Assembly: GCF_001950255.1 (NCBI RefSeq)
Contig: NZ_BDJK01000011.1
Location: 39,111-103,110 of the forward strand
Direction: 5' to 3'
Origin: Carboxydothermus pertinax
GTDB taxonomy: Bacteria; Bacillota; Z-2901; Carboxydothermales; Carboxydothermaceae
Length of the DNA stretch: 64,000 bases
This document shows, one piece after another, positions 32,386 to 41,348 of the stretch. Within the stretch, counting starts at the first letter, position 1, and every line of letters starts with the position of its first letter. A program made the translations under genes and the position numbers. Below the pieces are notes generated by a model. The model was not told the DNA's origin. It saw nothing but the letters and a program-made list of their open reading frames with translations, and searched no databases.

Positions 32386-33642
32386 TTACAAAACATTTTT
32401 TTCAGAAAAATAGCGACAATATTTTACAAAAACAAAATTGGGGCTCCCACCCCAGAGTTTATTATTATTATATATTTCTTTGAGCATATTTTCTATAAGT
32501 ATTCCATAACCTTTGCTACTATCGCTTAAAAACACATGGGTTACAACTCCTATAAATTTACCATCTTTAATAATAGGAGAACCGCTCATTCCTTGTACGA
32601 TTCCGCCGGTAATCCTTAAAAGCCTGGGATCTTTTATCCTTAAGATTAAATTTCGACCATCTTTTTGATAGGGTCTTACCTTTTCGATATAAATGGTGAA
32701 TTTTTCTATTTTTTCTCCTTTTAACACGGTGTAAATTTCTGCCGGTCCTGGTTTTACTTCTTCATTAAAAGCAATGGGTAAAGGCTTTTTAAAAAAAGGA
32801 TTAATTATTTCCTGACTCGCCTTACCAAAAATACCAAAACGGTTATTTAAATACACTGCACCTATAACATTTTTGTGCAAAAAGGTACCAATTTTTTCTC
32901 CCGGTTGTCCCCGGTGGCTAGGGTAAATTGTTTGGATTTTAGCCGCTACAATTTTACCTTTGTTGATGGGAAATACTTTTCCGGTATCAGGATCAATAAT
33001 TGTGTGGCCCAAAGCACCAAAGCTCTTATCCCGGGGGTTATAGTAAGAGAGTGTTCCAAGCCCAGCTAAATTGTCCCTAATAAACACCCCTATGCGCCAT
33101 CTCTTTTCTTCAAAACTGTAAACTGGTGTAATTTCTCGTTTAAAAATATCATCGCCCCGTTTTATCGTAAAAGTTATTTTTTGGCCTCCAAAATGATTAA
33201 TAAGATTTTTTAGTTCAAATTCGTGATTAACCGTAATATCATTGACTTTTAAAATCAAATCCCCTTCTTTTAAACCTGTCTCTTTGGCAGGATTAGCATC
33301 TCCTTTTTTGGTTTTTACTTCCGAAAAACCCACCACCATAACACCAGGAGTTTTAAGGTAAATTCCAATACTGTGACCTCCGGGTACAAGATAATTCACC
33401 GGGATTTTTTTAACGGAAATTTCTTTTAGGGTAATAAGGCCCAATAGTTTTAATTCAATGCAATCCTTATTTAACGGGTTAATTTTTAAAGAAGTTAGAA
33501 AAGGGGCTTTAGGTTTTTCATCACCTAAAATTTGGATTTCATTTGGTAAGGAGTTTAGGACCAACCACCCGGACAAGCAAAAAAACAACAGAGAGATTAC
33601 AACGATATTTCGCCATATTTTCCGATATTTGTTTTTTTTCAA
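32386..33642 (-). CDS. spoIVB: SpoIVB signalling protease
   Basis: A 418-aa protein with an N-terminal membrane anchor (about residues 12-30), a PDZ domain (about 105-180) and the S55 peptidase domain. The catalytic Ser is in GMSGSPIIKDGKF and the His is in GALGHTIIDPDTG. SpoIVB is secreted by the forespore and cuts SpoIVFA to activate pro-sigma-K in the mother cell. The start is TTG at 33642, seven bases after GGGGTG, a site that lies in one arm of an inverted repeat. The order recN-spoIVB-spo0A is conserved. Confidence 0.96.
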   Translation of the reverse strand: MKKNKYRKIWRNIVVISLLFFCLSGWLVLNSLPNEIQILGDEKPKAPFLTSLKINPLNKDCIELKLLGLITLKEISVKKIPVNYLVPGGHSIGIYLKTPGVMVVGFSEVKTKKGDANPAKETGLKEGDLILKVNDITVNHEFELKNLINHFGGQKITFTIKRGDDIFKREITPVYSFEEKRWRIGVFIRDNLAGLGTLSYYNPRDKSFGALGHTIIDPDTGKVFPINKGKIVAAKIQTIYPSHRGQPGEKIGTFLHKNVIGAVYLNNRFGIFGKASQEIINPFFKKPLPIAFNEEVKPGPAEIYTVLKGEKIEKFTIYIEKVRPYQKDGRNLILRIKDPRLLRITGGIVQGMSGSPIIKDGKFIGVVTHVFLSDSSKGYGILIENMLKEIYNNNKLWGGSPNFVFVKYCRYFSEKNVL

Positions 33643-33643
33643 A

Positions 33644-33734
33644 GGATATCACCCCATTTCGGCGTTTTTTTTGTTTAATTTTATTTTTTCTTTTGCTTTC
33701 GCCATTATGTTGATATTTTTTTGGAGTGATATCC
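33644..33734 (-). repeat. Inverted repeat in the spoIVB leader covering its ribosome site
   Basis: GGATATCACCCC (33644-33655) and GGAGTGATATCC (33723-33734) are complementary at 11 of 12 positions. The arm near the gene holds the spoIVB Shine-Dalgarno. The other arm abuts the T run of the recN terminator. A CATAATG, one base off the sigma-G -10, lies between the arms with no convincing -35. Confidence 0.6.
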
Positions 33735-33765
33735 AAAAAAAATTAGCGGGTTTTCCCGCTAATTT
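33735..33765 (-). terminator. Intrinsic terminator of recN
   Basis: AAATTAGCGGG (33740-33750) pairs with CCCGCTAATTT (33755-33765) around four bases, followed by a run of T on the minus strand. The stem includes the recN stop codon. Confidence 0.93.
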
Positions 33766-35417
33766 CCTTTTTTGAGAATTTTTTCAGCCATTTCCAGGGT
33801 TAAAGCCCCAATTTCCCGTTCCCCAAGCATACGAGCAATTTCCCAAACCCTTTCTTCCATGTTTAATTTTTTTACCCGGGTCTTGGTGCGACCATCACTA
33901 ACTATTTTTTCCACTACAAAATGGGTATCAGCAAAGCCGGCGATTACCGGCGAATGAGTTACCAAAAGAACCTGATGATTTTGGGAGAGTTTTTTTAAAT
34001 TTTCTCCTACCACTTCTATAATACTCCCCCCAAGCCCTGACTCTATTTCATCAAAAATCAGCGTATCATGTTCGTCTACCTGGTTAAAATACAGTTTAAA
34101 GGAGAGTAAAAGGCGGGATAGTTCGCCTCCCGAAGCAATTTTTGCTAAGGGCTTCAAATCTTCCCCGGGATTGGGAAGAAAATAAAATTGTACCGTCTCA
34201 TCCCCCCGGGGCCCTGGGAAACTTGCGGAAAACATAACCTTTATTTCCGCATGGGGCATTAATAATTCCTTTAAATATTCTTTAAGGCTCTTTTCTAAAT
34301 GCTCGGCCAGTTTTTTTCGCTTTTCTTTTACTAAAGCATTTATTTTAAAATAGTTTTCCCGTTTTTTTAAAGCATCTTCCTGGTAAAAAGCCTTATTTTC
34401 CTCAATTTGTGCCAAATCCTGATATTCTTTCCGGGCGTTTTCTAAAAAAACTAAAACATCCCTTAATTCTGGCCCGTATTTTTTCTTTAAAAGTTCATAA
34501 CGATAAAGCCGTTCTTCCACTTCATCGGGGTTTATCGTTTGGTTTTCTAATCCATCTAAATAACCTTTAATTTCTAAAGCCGATTCCTCTAAAAGACAGG
34601 CTGCTTCTTCCACTTTTTTTAAAGCTTCCAGGGAAAAAGTATCAATCCGGGCAGCATCTTTTAAATCTTTAATAACCCGTCCCAGGCGGTCCACAATTCC
34701 CGGATCATTTTCCCCATAGATTTCCCGATATGCTTCCCCAATTAACCCTAAAAGCCTTTCCTGGTTGACAAGACGCAAACGTAAACTTTTTAATTCCTGT
34801 TCTTCTTCTAGCGAAGGATTTAATTTTTCAATCTCTTCAATACAAAACTTCAAGTAATCTAATCGTTTTAGCCGTTCTTTTTCTTGCGAAATTACAGTCT
34901 CATATTTCCTTTCCGCTTCCTGCCAGGCGTTGTAAGCTTCTCCAAGCTGTTCCCCTAATCTTTGAAATTCATCGTCCCCGCTACGGTCCAACAGCTTTAA
35001 ATGATAAGATGGCGAGAGCAGTAATTGTTGTTCGTGTTGAGTCATAATATCTATTAAACCCTGGGATACTTCCCGGTAAAGAGCCAAGGGCACCACCATA
35101 CCGTTAATGCGGGCCACCGACTTACCTTCCGCTGATATTTCCCGGGAAAAAATGTTTACCTCATCGGCAGGAAGTCCAAGTTCTACAAGTTTTTCCGTAA
35201 GCTTTTCCGACTCAAAAGAAGCAGTTATCAACGCTTTGGTTGCGCCTTTTCGCACCATGTCCCCCCGGGCCTTTTGCCCAATGACTAAAAGGAGAGCATC
35301 AATTAACATGGACTTTCCAGCACCGGTCTCTCCGGTTAAGACATTTAACCCCTTGGTAAATTCAAGATTTACCCTTTCAATTAAGCCAAAATTTTCAATA
35401 GCCAGCGTTAACAGCAT
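33759..35417 (-). CDS. recN: DNA repair protein RecN
   Basis: A 552-aa SMC-like ATPase with Walker A TGETGAGKSMLIDAL near residue 30, a long coiled coil (about 150-370), the signature LASGGELSRLLLSF and Walker B TLIFDEIESGLGG. RecN gathers broken ends at double-strand breaks before RecA-dependent repair. It follows argR by eight bases. The N-terminus MLLTLAIENFGLIERVNLEF is typical and the length is normal. Confidence 0.97.
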   Translation of the reverse strand: MLLTLAIENFGLIERVNLEFTKGLNVLTGETGAGKSMLIDALLLVIGQKARGDMVRKGATKALITASFESEKLTEKLVELGLPADEVNIFSREISAEGKSVARINGMVVPLALYREVSQGLIDIMTQHEQQLLLSPSYHLKLLDRSGDDEFQRLGEQLGEAYNAWQEAERKYETVISQEKERLKRLDYLKFCIEEIEKLNPSLEEEQELKSLRLRLVNQERLLGLIGEAYREIYGENDPGIVDRLGRVIKDLKDAARIDTFSLEALKKVEEAACLLEESALEIKGYLDGLENQTINPDEVEERLYRYELLKKKYGPELRDVLVFLENARKEYQDLAQIEENKAFYQEDALKKRENYFKINALVKEKRKKLAEHLEKSLKEYLKELLMPHAEIKVMFSASFPGPRGDETVQFYFLPNPGEDLKPLAKIASGGELSRLLLSFKLYFNQVDEHDTLIFDEIESGLGGSIIEVVGENLKKLSQNHQVLLVTHSPVIAGFADTHFVVEKIVSDGRTKTRVKKLNMEERVWEIARMLGEREIGALTLEMAEKILKKGN

Positions 35418-35425
35418 ACTATCAC

Positions 35426-35878
35426 CTAGGATAAAAATTCATCAAATCTTGCCAATATTTTCGGAACTCGTTCGCGGTCCCGGGCAATGATTAAAATAGT
35501 GTCATCACCGGCAATTGTTCCTAAAATTTCAGGAAAAGCAACCTGATCAATAGCACTGGCCACTCCCTGGGCCGCGCCGGGCAAGGTTTTAATTACGATT
35601 AAGTTTTCACTTTGATCATAACTACTTACGGCATCAGCAAAGAGTCTTTTTAGCCGTTCTATCGATGCCGCAGAAATAGTTTTTTGGGGTAAGGCATACC
35701 GGTAACTATCTTTTTGAAAAGGAATTTTTACCAGTCCCAATTCTTTAATATCCCGGCTAACGGTAGCCTGAGTTACGTCAAAACCTTCTTGTTTTAAAGC
35801 GTCAGCCAATTCTTCTTGGGTTCTTATTACTTTTTGTTCTATAAGCTCAAGGATTTTTTTTTGGCGGCGTATTTTCAA
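35426..35878 (-). CDS. argR: Arginine repressor ArgR/AhrC
   Basis: A 150-aa regulator. The N-terminal winged helix opens KIRRQKKILELIEQKVIRTQEEL and includes VTQATVSRDIKELGLVKI. The C-terminal arginine-binding/hexamerisation domain has the GTIAGDDTILI motif. It represses arginine synthesis and activates catabolism when arginine is present. Its place between a SAM methylase gene and recN is standard in Firmicutes, and no arginine genes are nearby. Its start overlaps the preceding gene by four bases. Confidence 0.96.
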   Translation of the reverse strand: MKIRRQKKILELIEQKVIRTQEELADALKQEGFDVTQATVSRDIKELGLVKIPFQKDSYRYALPQKTISAASIERLKRLFADAVSSYDQSENLIVIKTLPGAAQGVASAIDQVAFPEILGTIAGDDTILIIARDRERVPKILARFDEFLS

Positions 35879-36450
35879 AGAGGATTCCTCCTTTTTCCAA
35901 TGATATATAACTTTGGATAAGATTGGGGACGATTTAAATATTCATGTTTTACTACAAAACCTTCCCGGTCCGGAATTTTTTGCCCAAGCTCTTCCAGCAA
36001 AATTTTTTCTTCCTCGCCTCCTGGATGGCCTACATATACAGTAATTGCGATGATTCCGCCAAGTTCAAGGAGTTTATAACACTCCGAGATGCCGGCAATT
36101 GTAGATTTTGGCTTGGTCACCACTTTTTTATCTCCCCCCGGCAGATAGCCTAAATTAAAAACTGCAGCCTTTATGGGAGAGAAAACATATTGGCGAATGT
36201 TTTCGTGGGAGTCTAAAATTAAAGTAACTCTCTCCTCTAAAAAAGCTTCCGCTAGCTTTTCTTTGGTAATCTTTAAGGCCTTTTCTTGAATGTCAAAAGC
36301 ATAAACTTTACCGCTTTTCCCTACAAGCTCTGCCAGAAATAAGGTATCGTTACCATTACCGGCAGTGGCATCTACTACCACATCCCCTGCTTGAACTACC
36401 TCCTGAAGATAGAGATGGGCAAGTCCTGTAATTTTTTCCAGGTTAATCAT
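35875..36450 (-). CDS. YtqB-type SAM-dependent (rRNA/tRNA) methyltransferase
   Basis: A 191-aa class I methyltransferase with the SAM loop VVDATAGNGNDTLFLAELVG near residue 27 and a following AFDIQEKAL acidic motif. The catalytic-type NLGYLPGGDK segment is near residue 100. This family is annotated as rRNA methylase in Firmicutes, and Bacillus YtqB/MnmM homologues have been assigned to tRNA wobble methylation. The gene overlaps nadK by eight bases and argR by four. Which RNA is modified here is not shown by sequence. Confidence 0.85.
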   Translation of the reverse strand: MINLEKITGLAHLYLQEVVQAGDVVVDATAGNGNDTLFLAELVGKSGKVYAFDIQEKALKITKEKLAEAFLEERVTLILDSHENIRQYVFSPIKAAVFNLGYLPGGDKKVVTKPKSTIAGISECYKLLELGGIIAITVYVGHPGGEEEKILLEELGQKIPDREGFVVKHEYLNRPQSYPKLYIIGKRRNPL

Positions 36451-37306
36451 GATAGCGATTTGCCTCCCGCATTTTCTCCCGTAAAAGCTGATAAAAACTT
36501 CGGTTTTTTAGCTTTACAAATTTTGCCCGGTAAGGAGCCTTCCTAATTAGTATTTCATCACCCTTACGGATACCGAAACCTTGCTGGCCATCTACAGTTA
36601 ACATACTGCTCTCTAAAGCCGTCTTTACCAGTATTTTAATTTCTTTATCATCAGCAACGACCAGCGACCGGGCAGCAAGGGTATGGGGGCAAATGGGAGT
36701 AATAATAAAAGCTTTTACTTCCGGATCAAGGATTGCCCCCCCAGCCGATAAGGAATAGGCGGTGGAGCCGGTAGGAGTTGCCACAATTACTCCATCGGCG
36801 GCGTACTCGGTTATATACTGTTCATCGACAAAAACCGAGAAATTTATTATTCGGGCAAAAGCCCCTTTGGTCAAAACCCCATCGTTTAACCCATGAAAAA
36901 CCGCCACTTCCCTTTGTTCGCGCAAAACTACGGCTTCTAACATGGTACGGTCTTCTATAATGAATTCTCCGGCTTGAATTTTTTGCAAACCAAAGTCAAT
37001 TTCCTGGGGATCAAGCTCACTTAAATACCCAAGCTGCCCAAGGTTTATCCCTAAAACCGGAATACCCCTGGGGGCAAAATACCGGGTAGCACAAAGAATT
37101 GTTCCATCGCCTCCTAAGACAAAAACAAGGTCTAGCTTTCCAGCTTTTTCATCAATTTCAGCCAATTCAACAATTCCGCATTCTCCCGAAACAGCATAAC
37201 GGTTTTTTAATAAAAACCCATATTCCGACGCCTTTTCCATTATTTTTTCATATAATGCCGGACTCAGTTTTTTATCTTTATTTACCGCAATACCAATTAT
37301 TCTCAA
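36443..37306 (-). CDS. nadK: NAD kinase
   Basis: About 287 aa with GGDGT in LVFVLGGDGTILCATR, the NDGVL segment and ATPTGSTAYSLSAGG, all marks of ATP-dependent NAD kinase, which makes NADP. The best start is TTG at 37306, nine bases after GGAGG, opening MRIIGIAVNKDK. An in-frame TTG three codons earlier touches the ribosome site. It opens the nadK-methylase-argR-recN group after the tlyA terminator. Confidence 0.95.
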   Translation of the reverse strand: MRIIGIAVNKDKKLSPALYEKIMEKASEYGFLLKNRYAVSGECGIVELAEIDEKAGKLDLVFVLGGDGTILCATRYFAPRGIPVLGINLGQLGYLSELDPQEIDFGLQKIQAGEFIIEDRTMLEAVVLREQREVAVFHGLNDGVLTKGAFARIINFSVFVDEQYITEYAADGVIVATPTGSTAYSLSAGGAILDPEVKAFIITPICPHTLAARSLVVADDKEIKILVKTALESSMLTVDGQQGFGIRKGDEILIRKAPYRAKFVKLKNRSFYQLLREKMREANRYHD

Positions 37307-37360
37307 GGGCGTCAACCTCCGCTATTTAAATTCTCTCTGTCTTACCTAAATCCTCCTTGA

Positions 37361-37390
37361 TACTTAAAAAAGCAGGGAAACTCCCTGCTT
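37361..37390 (-). terminator. Intrinsic terminator of the dxs-tlyA transcript
   Basis: AAGCAGGGA (37370-37378) pairs with TCCCTGCTT (37382-37390) around three bases, followed by T residues on the minus strand. It overlaps the tlyA stop. Confidence 0.92.
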
Positions 37391-38189
37391 ACTTATTTAA
37401 CCGTAAAAAAGCTTCTTCTACAACCCTACTTATGTCAATTGAAACCTCTTTTTCAGTTTTTTTTGTCGAAAGATATAATAAGTATTCTATATTTCCTTCG
37501 GGACCGGTAATCGGAGAATAGGTAAGTCCCAATACCGAAAATCCAGTATCTTTAGCAAAACCAATAATTTCTTTTATTACCTCCCGGTGGGTATCCGGGT
37601 CCTTTACTACACCTTTTTTCCCTACCTTTTCCCGCCCGGCTTCAAACTGCGGCTTTATTAAGACAATTGCCTGGCCATCGGGAACTAAAATCTCTTTGAT
37701 CTTCGGTAATACTAGCTTAAGGGAAATAAAAGAAACATCGCAAGTAGCAAAATCAGGTCTTACAGGCAACTTTTCCCCTTCAAAGTAACGAATATTCGTC
37801 CTCTCAAACACTACCACCCGTGGGTCCTGGCGAAGTTTAAAGCTTAATTGTCCATATCCAACATCTACCGCAAAAACCCTCTTTGCTCCGTTTTGGAGAG
37901 CACAATCGGTAAAGCCTCCAGTCGACGCCCCAATATCTATAACAATCTTTCCCTGAAGGCTCACCTTAAATTCCTCTAAAGCTTTTTCTAATTTATAACC
38001 GCCGCGGCTCACATATTTTAAGCCCTGTCCAATTATTCTAATGGGGGTTTCTTCCAAAACCATGGTTCCGGGCTTGGTAATTTTTTGTTCTCCAACTACT
38101 ACTTCACCGGCAATAATAAGGGCGCGAGCCTTTTCCCGGCTTTGGACCAATCCCCTTTCTACTAACAAAACATCAAGCCGTTTTTTCAT
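37389..38189 (-). CDS. tlyA: TlyA-family rRNA 2'-O-methyltransferase
   Basis: A 266-aa protein. An N-terminal S4 domain ([20 protein letters not shown]) is joined to an FtsJ-like SAM domain with [17 protein letters not shown] and the catalytic Lys-Asp-Lys-Glu-type residues around [12 protein letters not shown]. Mycobacterial TlyA methylates 16S and 23S rRNA, and the older name 'hemolysin' is misleading. The gene overlaps dxs by four bases. The dxs-tlyA pairing is conserved in the isoprenoid cluster. Confidence 0.93.
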   Translation of the reverse strand: MKKRLDVLLVERGLVQSREKARALIIAGEVVVGEQKITKPGTMVLEETPIRIIGQGLKYVSRGGYKLEKALEEFKVSLQGKIVIDIGASTGGFTDCALQNGAKRVFAVDVGYGQLSFKLRQDPRVVVFERTNIRYFEGEKLPVRPDFATCDVSFISLKLVLPKIKEILVPDGQAIVLIKPQFEAGREKVGKKGVVKDPDTHREVIKEIIGFAKDTGFSVLGLTYSPITGPEGNIEYLLYLSTKKTEKEVSIDISRVVEEAFLRLNK

Positions 38190-40054
38190 CGCTTGCTAAA
38201 TATCTCCTGTAATTTTAGGTAAATTTTTTCTTCCGTTAAACCATAAAGGTTTAATACTTCCTCCACTTTACCCTGGGGAGGAAATTCATCGGCAATTCCA
38301 AGGTTTATAACTCTACTCTCTAATCCTTTCGCCTGGAATAATTCATTTACTGCTGAGCCAAAACCCCCGGCAAGCACATTTTCTTCAACGGTAATTACAG
38401 GTTTTTTGAGTCTTCCAATTTCTTCTAAGAGTTTTTCATCTAAAGGTTTAACAAACCGGGCATCGATAACCCCCAAGGAAATTCCTTCATTCTCAAGCCT
38501 TTGTGCTGCTTTCAGGGCGTAGTTTAAGGGGCGTCCCACTCCAACAATAAATCCGTCTCTACCTTCTTTTAAAACTTCACCGGTACCAATAGGAATCTCT
38601 TCATAAGGCGTTAACTTAACCCCTACTGCAGCTCCCCGGGGATAGCGAAGAGCAATGGGGCCAGGATAATTCAGGGCTGTATAGAGCATCTTCCTAAGCA
38701 TATCCTCATTTCTGGGAACCATTAACGTTAAATTGGGAATCAGCCGTAAATAACTTAAATCAAAAATTCCGTGATGGGTCGGTCCATCTTCTCCTACTAT
38801 TCCTGCCCGATCAATGGCAAATACCACCGGTAAATTTTGCAGGCATACGTCATGGATAATCTGGTCAAAGGACCTTTGCAAAAAGGTAGAGTATATAGCC
38901 ACTACCGGCTTTAAACCCTCACAGGCCATCCCCGCCGCCATAGTCACCGCATGTTGTTCGGCGATGCCTACATCGTAAAAGCGGTCTGGAAAATGCCGGG
39001 CAAAGTAATTTAGTCCGGTACCGGTAGGCATTGCCGCAGTTATAGCCACCACATCCCGGCGGCTTTCGGAAAGCTCTACCAGGGCTTTCCCAAAAACTTC
39101 GGTAAAACTTACTTTTGGCGCCTCCACCGGCTCACCGGTACTAACATAAAATTTACCAACTCCGTGAAAGCCATCAGGATTTTCTTCCGCTAACAAATAG
39201 CCCTTCCCTTTTTTCGTGATGACATGGATTACCACCGGTCCGTCATAGGTTTTAGCCCGGCGTAATACCTCGGTCATCTCTTTAATATTGTGCCCGTCAA
39301 TTGGCCCTAAATAGGTAAACCCCAACTCCTCAAAAATCATTCCGGGAACCAAAAGGTACTTAAAGCTATCCTTTAACCGCTCTCCTACCTTTACCATAGT
39401 AGGGCCAATATGGGGAATTTTTTTGATAAGCGCTTCAAGCTCATCTTTACCTTTGGAATATTTGGGGTCTGTACGAATTCGGCTTAAGTACGACGACAGC
39501 GCTCCAACATTCTTGGCAATGGACATTTCATTGTCATTTACCACCACAATCAGGTTTGTCTTTAAGTGACCGGCATGATTTAGCGCCTCAAAAGCCATAC
39601 CACCGGTTAAGGCTCCATCGCCAATTACCGCCACAACCTCGTAATTCTCTCCTTTTAAATCCCTGGCTAAAGCCATCCCCAGTGCCGCAGAAATCGAAGT
39701 ACTGCTATGCCCTACGCCAAAGGAATCATATGGGCTTTCTTCCCTTTTGGGAAAGCCGGAGATACCGCCAAAAGTTCTTAAGGTCTTAAACTGTTTTTTC
39801 CTTCCGGTAAGAATTTTATGGGCATAAGCCTGATGGCCAACATCCCAGATAATCTTATCCTTCGGAGCTTCGAAAACCAAATGAAGGGCTAAAGTTAATT
39901 CTATTACCCCTAAACTTGGTGCCAGATGGCCACCGTTTTGGCTAGCAACGGTAATTATGTACTCCCGAAGTTCCCGGGCAAGGGCTACTACTTCACTAAA
40001 ATTTAGCTTTTTTAAATCTTCTGGCGAGGAAATCCGCTCTAAAATAGGTCCCAA
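38186..40054 (-). CDS. dxs: 1-deoxy-D-xylulose-5-phosphate synthase
   Basis: A 622-aa thiamine-diphosphate enzyme making DXP from pyruvate and glyceraldehyde 3-phosphate, the first step of the MEP isoprenoid route. The TPP motif [20 protein letters not shown], the N-terminal VGHSSTSIS and the transketolase pyrimidine-binding region ([17 protein letters not shown]) are intact. The start is TTG after GGAGG. It lies 13 bases below oapA and runs into tlyA, so OLE, oapA, dxs and tlyA are likely co-transcribed. Confidence 0.98.
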   Translation of the reverse strand: MGPILERISSPEDLKKLNFSEVVALARELREYIITVASQNGGHLAPSLGVIELTLALHLVFEAPKDKIIWDVGHQAYAHKILTGRKKQFKTLRTFGGISGFPKREESPYDSFGVGHSSTSISAALGMALARDLKGENYEVVAVIGDGALTGGMAFEALNHAGHLKTNLIVVVNDNEMSIAKNVGALSSYLSRIRTDPKYSKGKDELEALIKKIPHIGPTMVKVGERLKDSFKYLLVPGMIFEELGFTYLGPIDGHNIKEMTEVLRRAKTYDGPVVIHVITKKGKGYLLAEENPDGFHGVGKFYVSTGEPVEAPKVSFTEVFGKALVELSESRRDVVAITAAMPTGTGLNYFARHFPDRFYDVGIAEQHAVTMAAGMACEGLKPVVAIYSTFLQRSFDQIIHDVCLQNLPVVFAIDRAGIVGEDGPTHHGIFDLSYLRLIPNLTLMVPRNEDMLRKMLYTALNYPGPIALRYPRGAAVGVKLTPYEEIPIGTGEVLKEGRDGFIVGVGRPLNYALKAAQRLENEGISLGVIDARFVKPLDEKLLEEIGRLKKPVITVEENVLAGGFGSAVNELFQAKGLESRVINLGIADEFPPQGKVEEVLNLYGLTEEKIYLKLQEIFSKR

Positions 40055-40067
40055 AGGACGGCCTCCT

Positions 40068-40649
40068 TTAATGGTCTTTTAGTATTTTAACTTTTATATT
40101 TTTTTCTATTTGGTAAAGAATAATACCGGCTACCTCCAAAACATCTTCAGCTCGCTCAATAGCAAATTTCTTCCCTAAACCTTTACTAGCAACTGTTACG
40201 GCAGCAATTAAACTGGTAATTAAAATATTTATTAAAAGCTCTTTTCCAGTAAAGATCTCAGAAATCTGCCGAGCAAGAGAAATCCCTAAAGCTCCACCAA
40301 TGGTTCCGGTAATATCACCAATAACGTCATTACAAAAATTAGCTACCTTGTCAGCATTTCTGACCATCAGGTAGCTCTCCCGGGCACCTTTTATTTTTTT
40401 ACTTGCTTTGGCATGAAAGGGTGCCTCTTCAGCAGCCGTTGCTGCAATCCCAATAACATCAAAAATAATGTGGACAAAAATAATAAAAACTAAAAAAACT
40501 ATTGAAATTACAATACTTTTAGTGCGAACTATAAAATACTCCGATAAAAAAGTAAAAAACAAAGCTAAACTAAAGGTTAATAAAGCAACTCGTAAAATTC
40601 TATTTAAATTTTCCTTCTGCTCTTTTGGGCGTTTCACCGAATGTCCCAA
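40068..40649 (-). CDS. oapA: OLE-associated membrane protein A
   Basis: A 193-aa membrane protein between the large structured RNA and dxs, exactly the place of OapA in OLE-bearing Firmicutes. Helices are seen at about residues 17-42 and 45-68, with weaker ones near 125-135 and 150-165. A DVIGD (D-x3-D) motif lies near residue 108, and the segment around [20 protein letters not shown] resembles the DUF21 part of CorB/CorC ion transporters. In Bacillus halodurans OapA anchors OLE RNA at the membrane and affects stress and magnesium responses. The start is TTG, six bases after AGGTGG. Confidence 0.92.
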   Translation of the reverse strand: MGHSVKRPKEQKENLNRILRVALLTFSLALFFTFLSEYFIVRTKSIVISIVFLVFIIFVHIIFDVIGIAATAAEEAPFHAKASKKIKGARESYLMVRNADKVANFCNDVIGDITGTIGGALGISLARQISEIFTGKELLINILITSLIAAVTVASKGLGKKFAIERAEDVLEVAGIILYQIEKNIKVKILKDH

Positions 40650-40670
40650 TTAATTCCACCTCAATAAATA

Positions 40671-41288
40671 TGTAGCCAGGACGACTGACAGCCTTGCAGG
40701 TTAATTTTATGGCTTAAGGTCCAGTAGGATTTCCCCAGAAGCTACCTCTCGTCACCGATAAGGCGGTTTCCCTTTAAAGCTTCTGCCGCAGGGTTGCCCA
40801 TCTTGCGGAACTGGATTACCACTTAGTCCATACTGCAATCCCCGCAAGACCTTGGCCAGGCCAAACAGCCTAGAGGATTTCCCCGACGGCTCCCGCACCA
40901 ATCTAGCCTCTTTTGCAAAATGGGTTTCAATTAGAAAGTTCGAAGCCTAAGGGCCCTTTCGGCTTCTCCCCTTAACCTAATATCCCCCCATTTCACTCAA
41001 GGCAGGCTACACTGCACGTAGCACGCCCCCACGTGCAGGTTTAATCCCAAGCCGTAGTTCGTGACTACTCCCCACGCACTTGGGTCTCCGTGGAAGGAGG
41101 GTCCACGCCCGCATGCCATTGCGGCTCGCCCTCCAACCTTAACTCCCAGCACCAGCCCCCGACTGGGCGTCGTAAGCCAGCACCAGGAACTTCATCGATG
41201 TGCCCGCGACGGATTTTTAGGCCCGTCTTCGAAAGGTGCGGGTCCGACTAGGATACTGCGTCAGCCGTCCCGTGCTGTTTTCAATTGT
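40671..41288 (-). ncRNA. ole: OLE RNA (ornate, large, extremophilic RNA)
   Basis: The roughly 700-base gap between ispA and oapA has no credible gene but is GC-rich and dense in hairpins. Its ends pair: GGACGGCTGAC (RNA from 41270 to 41260) with GTCAGTCGTCC (RNA from 40689 to 40679), 11 pairs including one G-U, closing a domain of about 592 nt. OLE RNAs are about 600 nt and lie between ispA-type genes and oapA-dxs, as here. A strong promoter lies just upstream, and no terminator separates it from oapA. Exact ends are estimated from the promoter and the terminal stem. Known OLE functions are membrane association and tolerance of alcohol, cold and magnesium stress. Confidence 0.9.
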
Positions 41289-41294
41289 CTTAAA

Positions 41295-41323
41295 ATTATA
41301 GCAGATTTTAATAAACATTTCAA
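41295..41323 (-). promoter_or_regulatory. Strong sigma-A promoter of OLE RNA
   Basis: TTGAAA (41318-41323), exactly 17 bases, TATAAT (41295-41300), with the extended element TGC immediately before the -10. The start would be near 41288, just outside the terminal stem. It lies after the ispA stop codon, so OLE can be made apart from the operon. Confidence 0.85.
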
Positions 41324-41348
41324 AAGTAGTTTGATTCCAAAAATCTAC

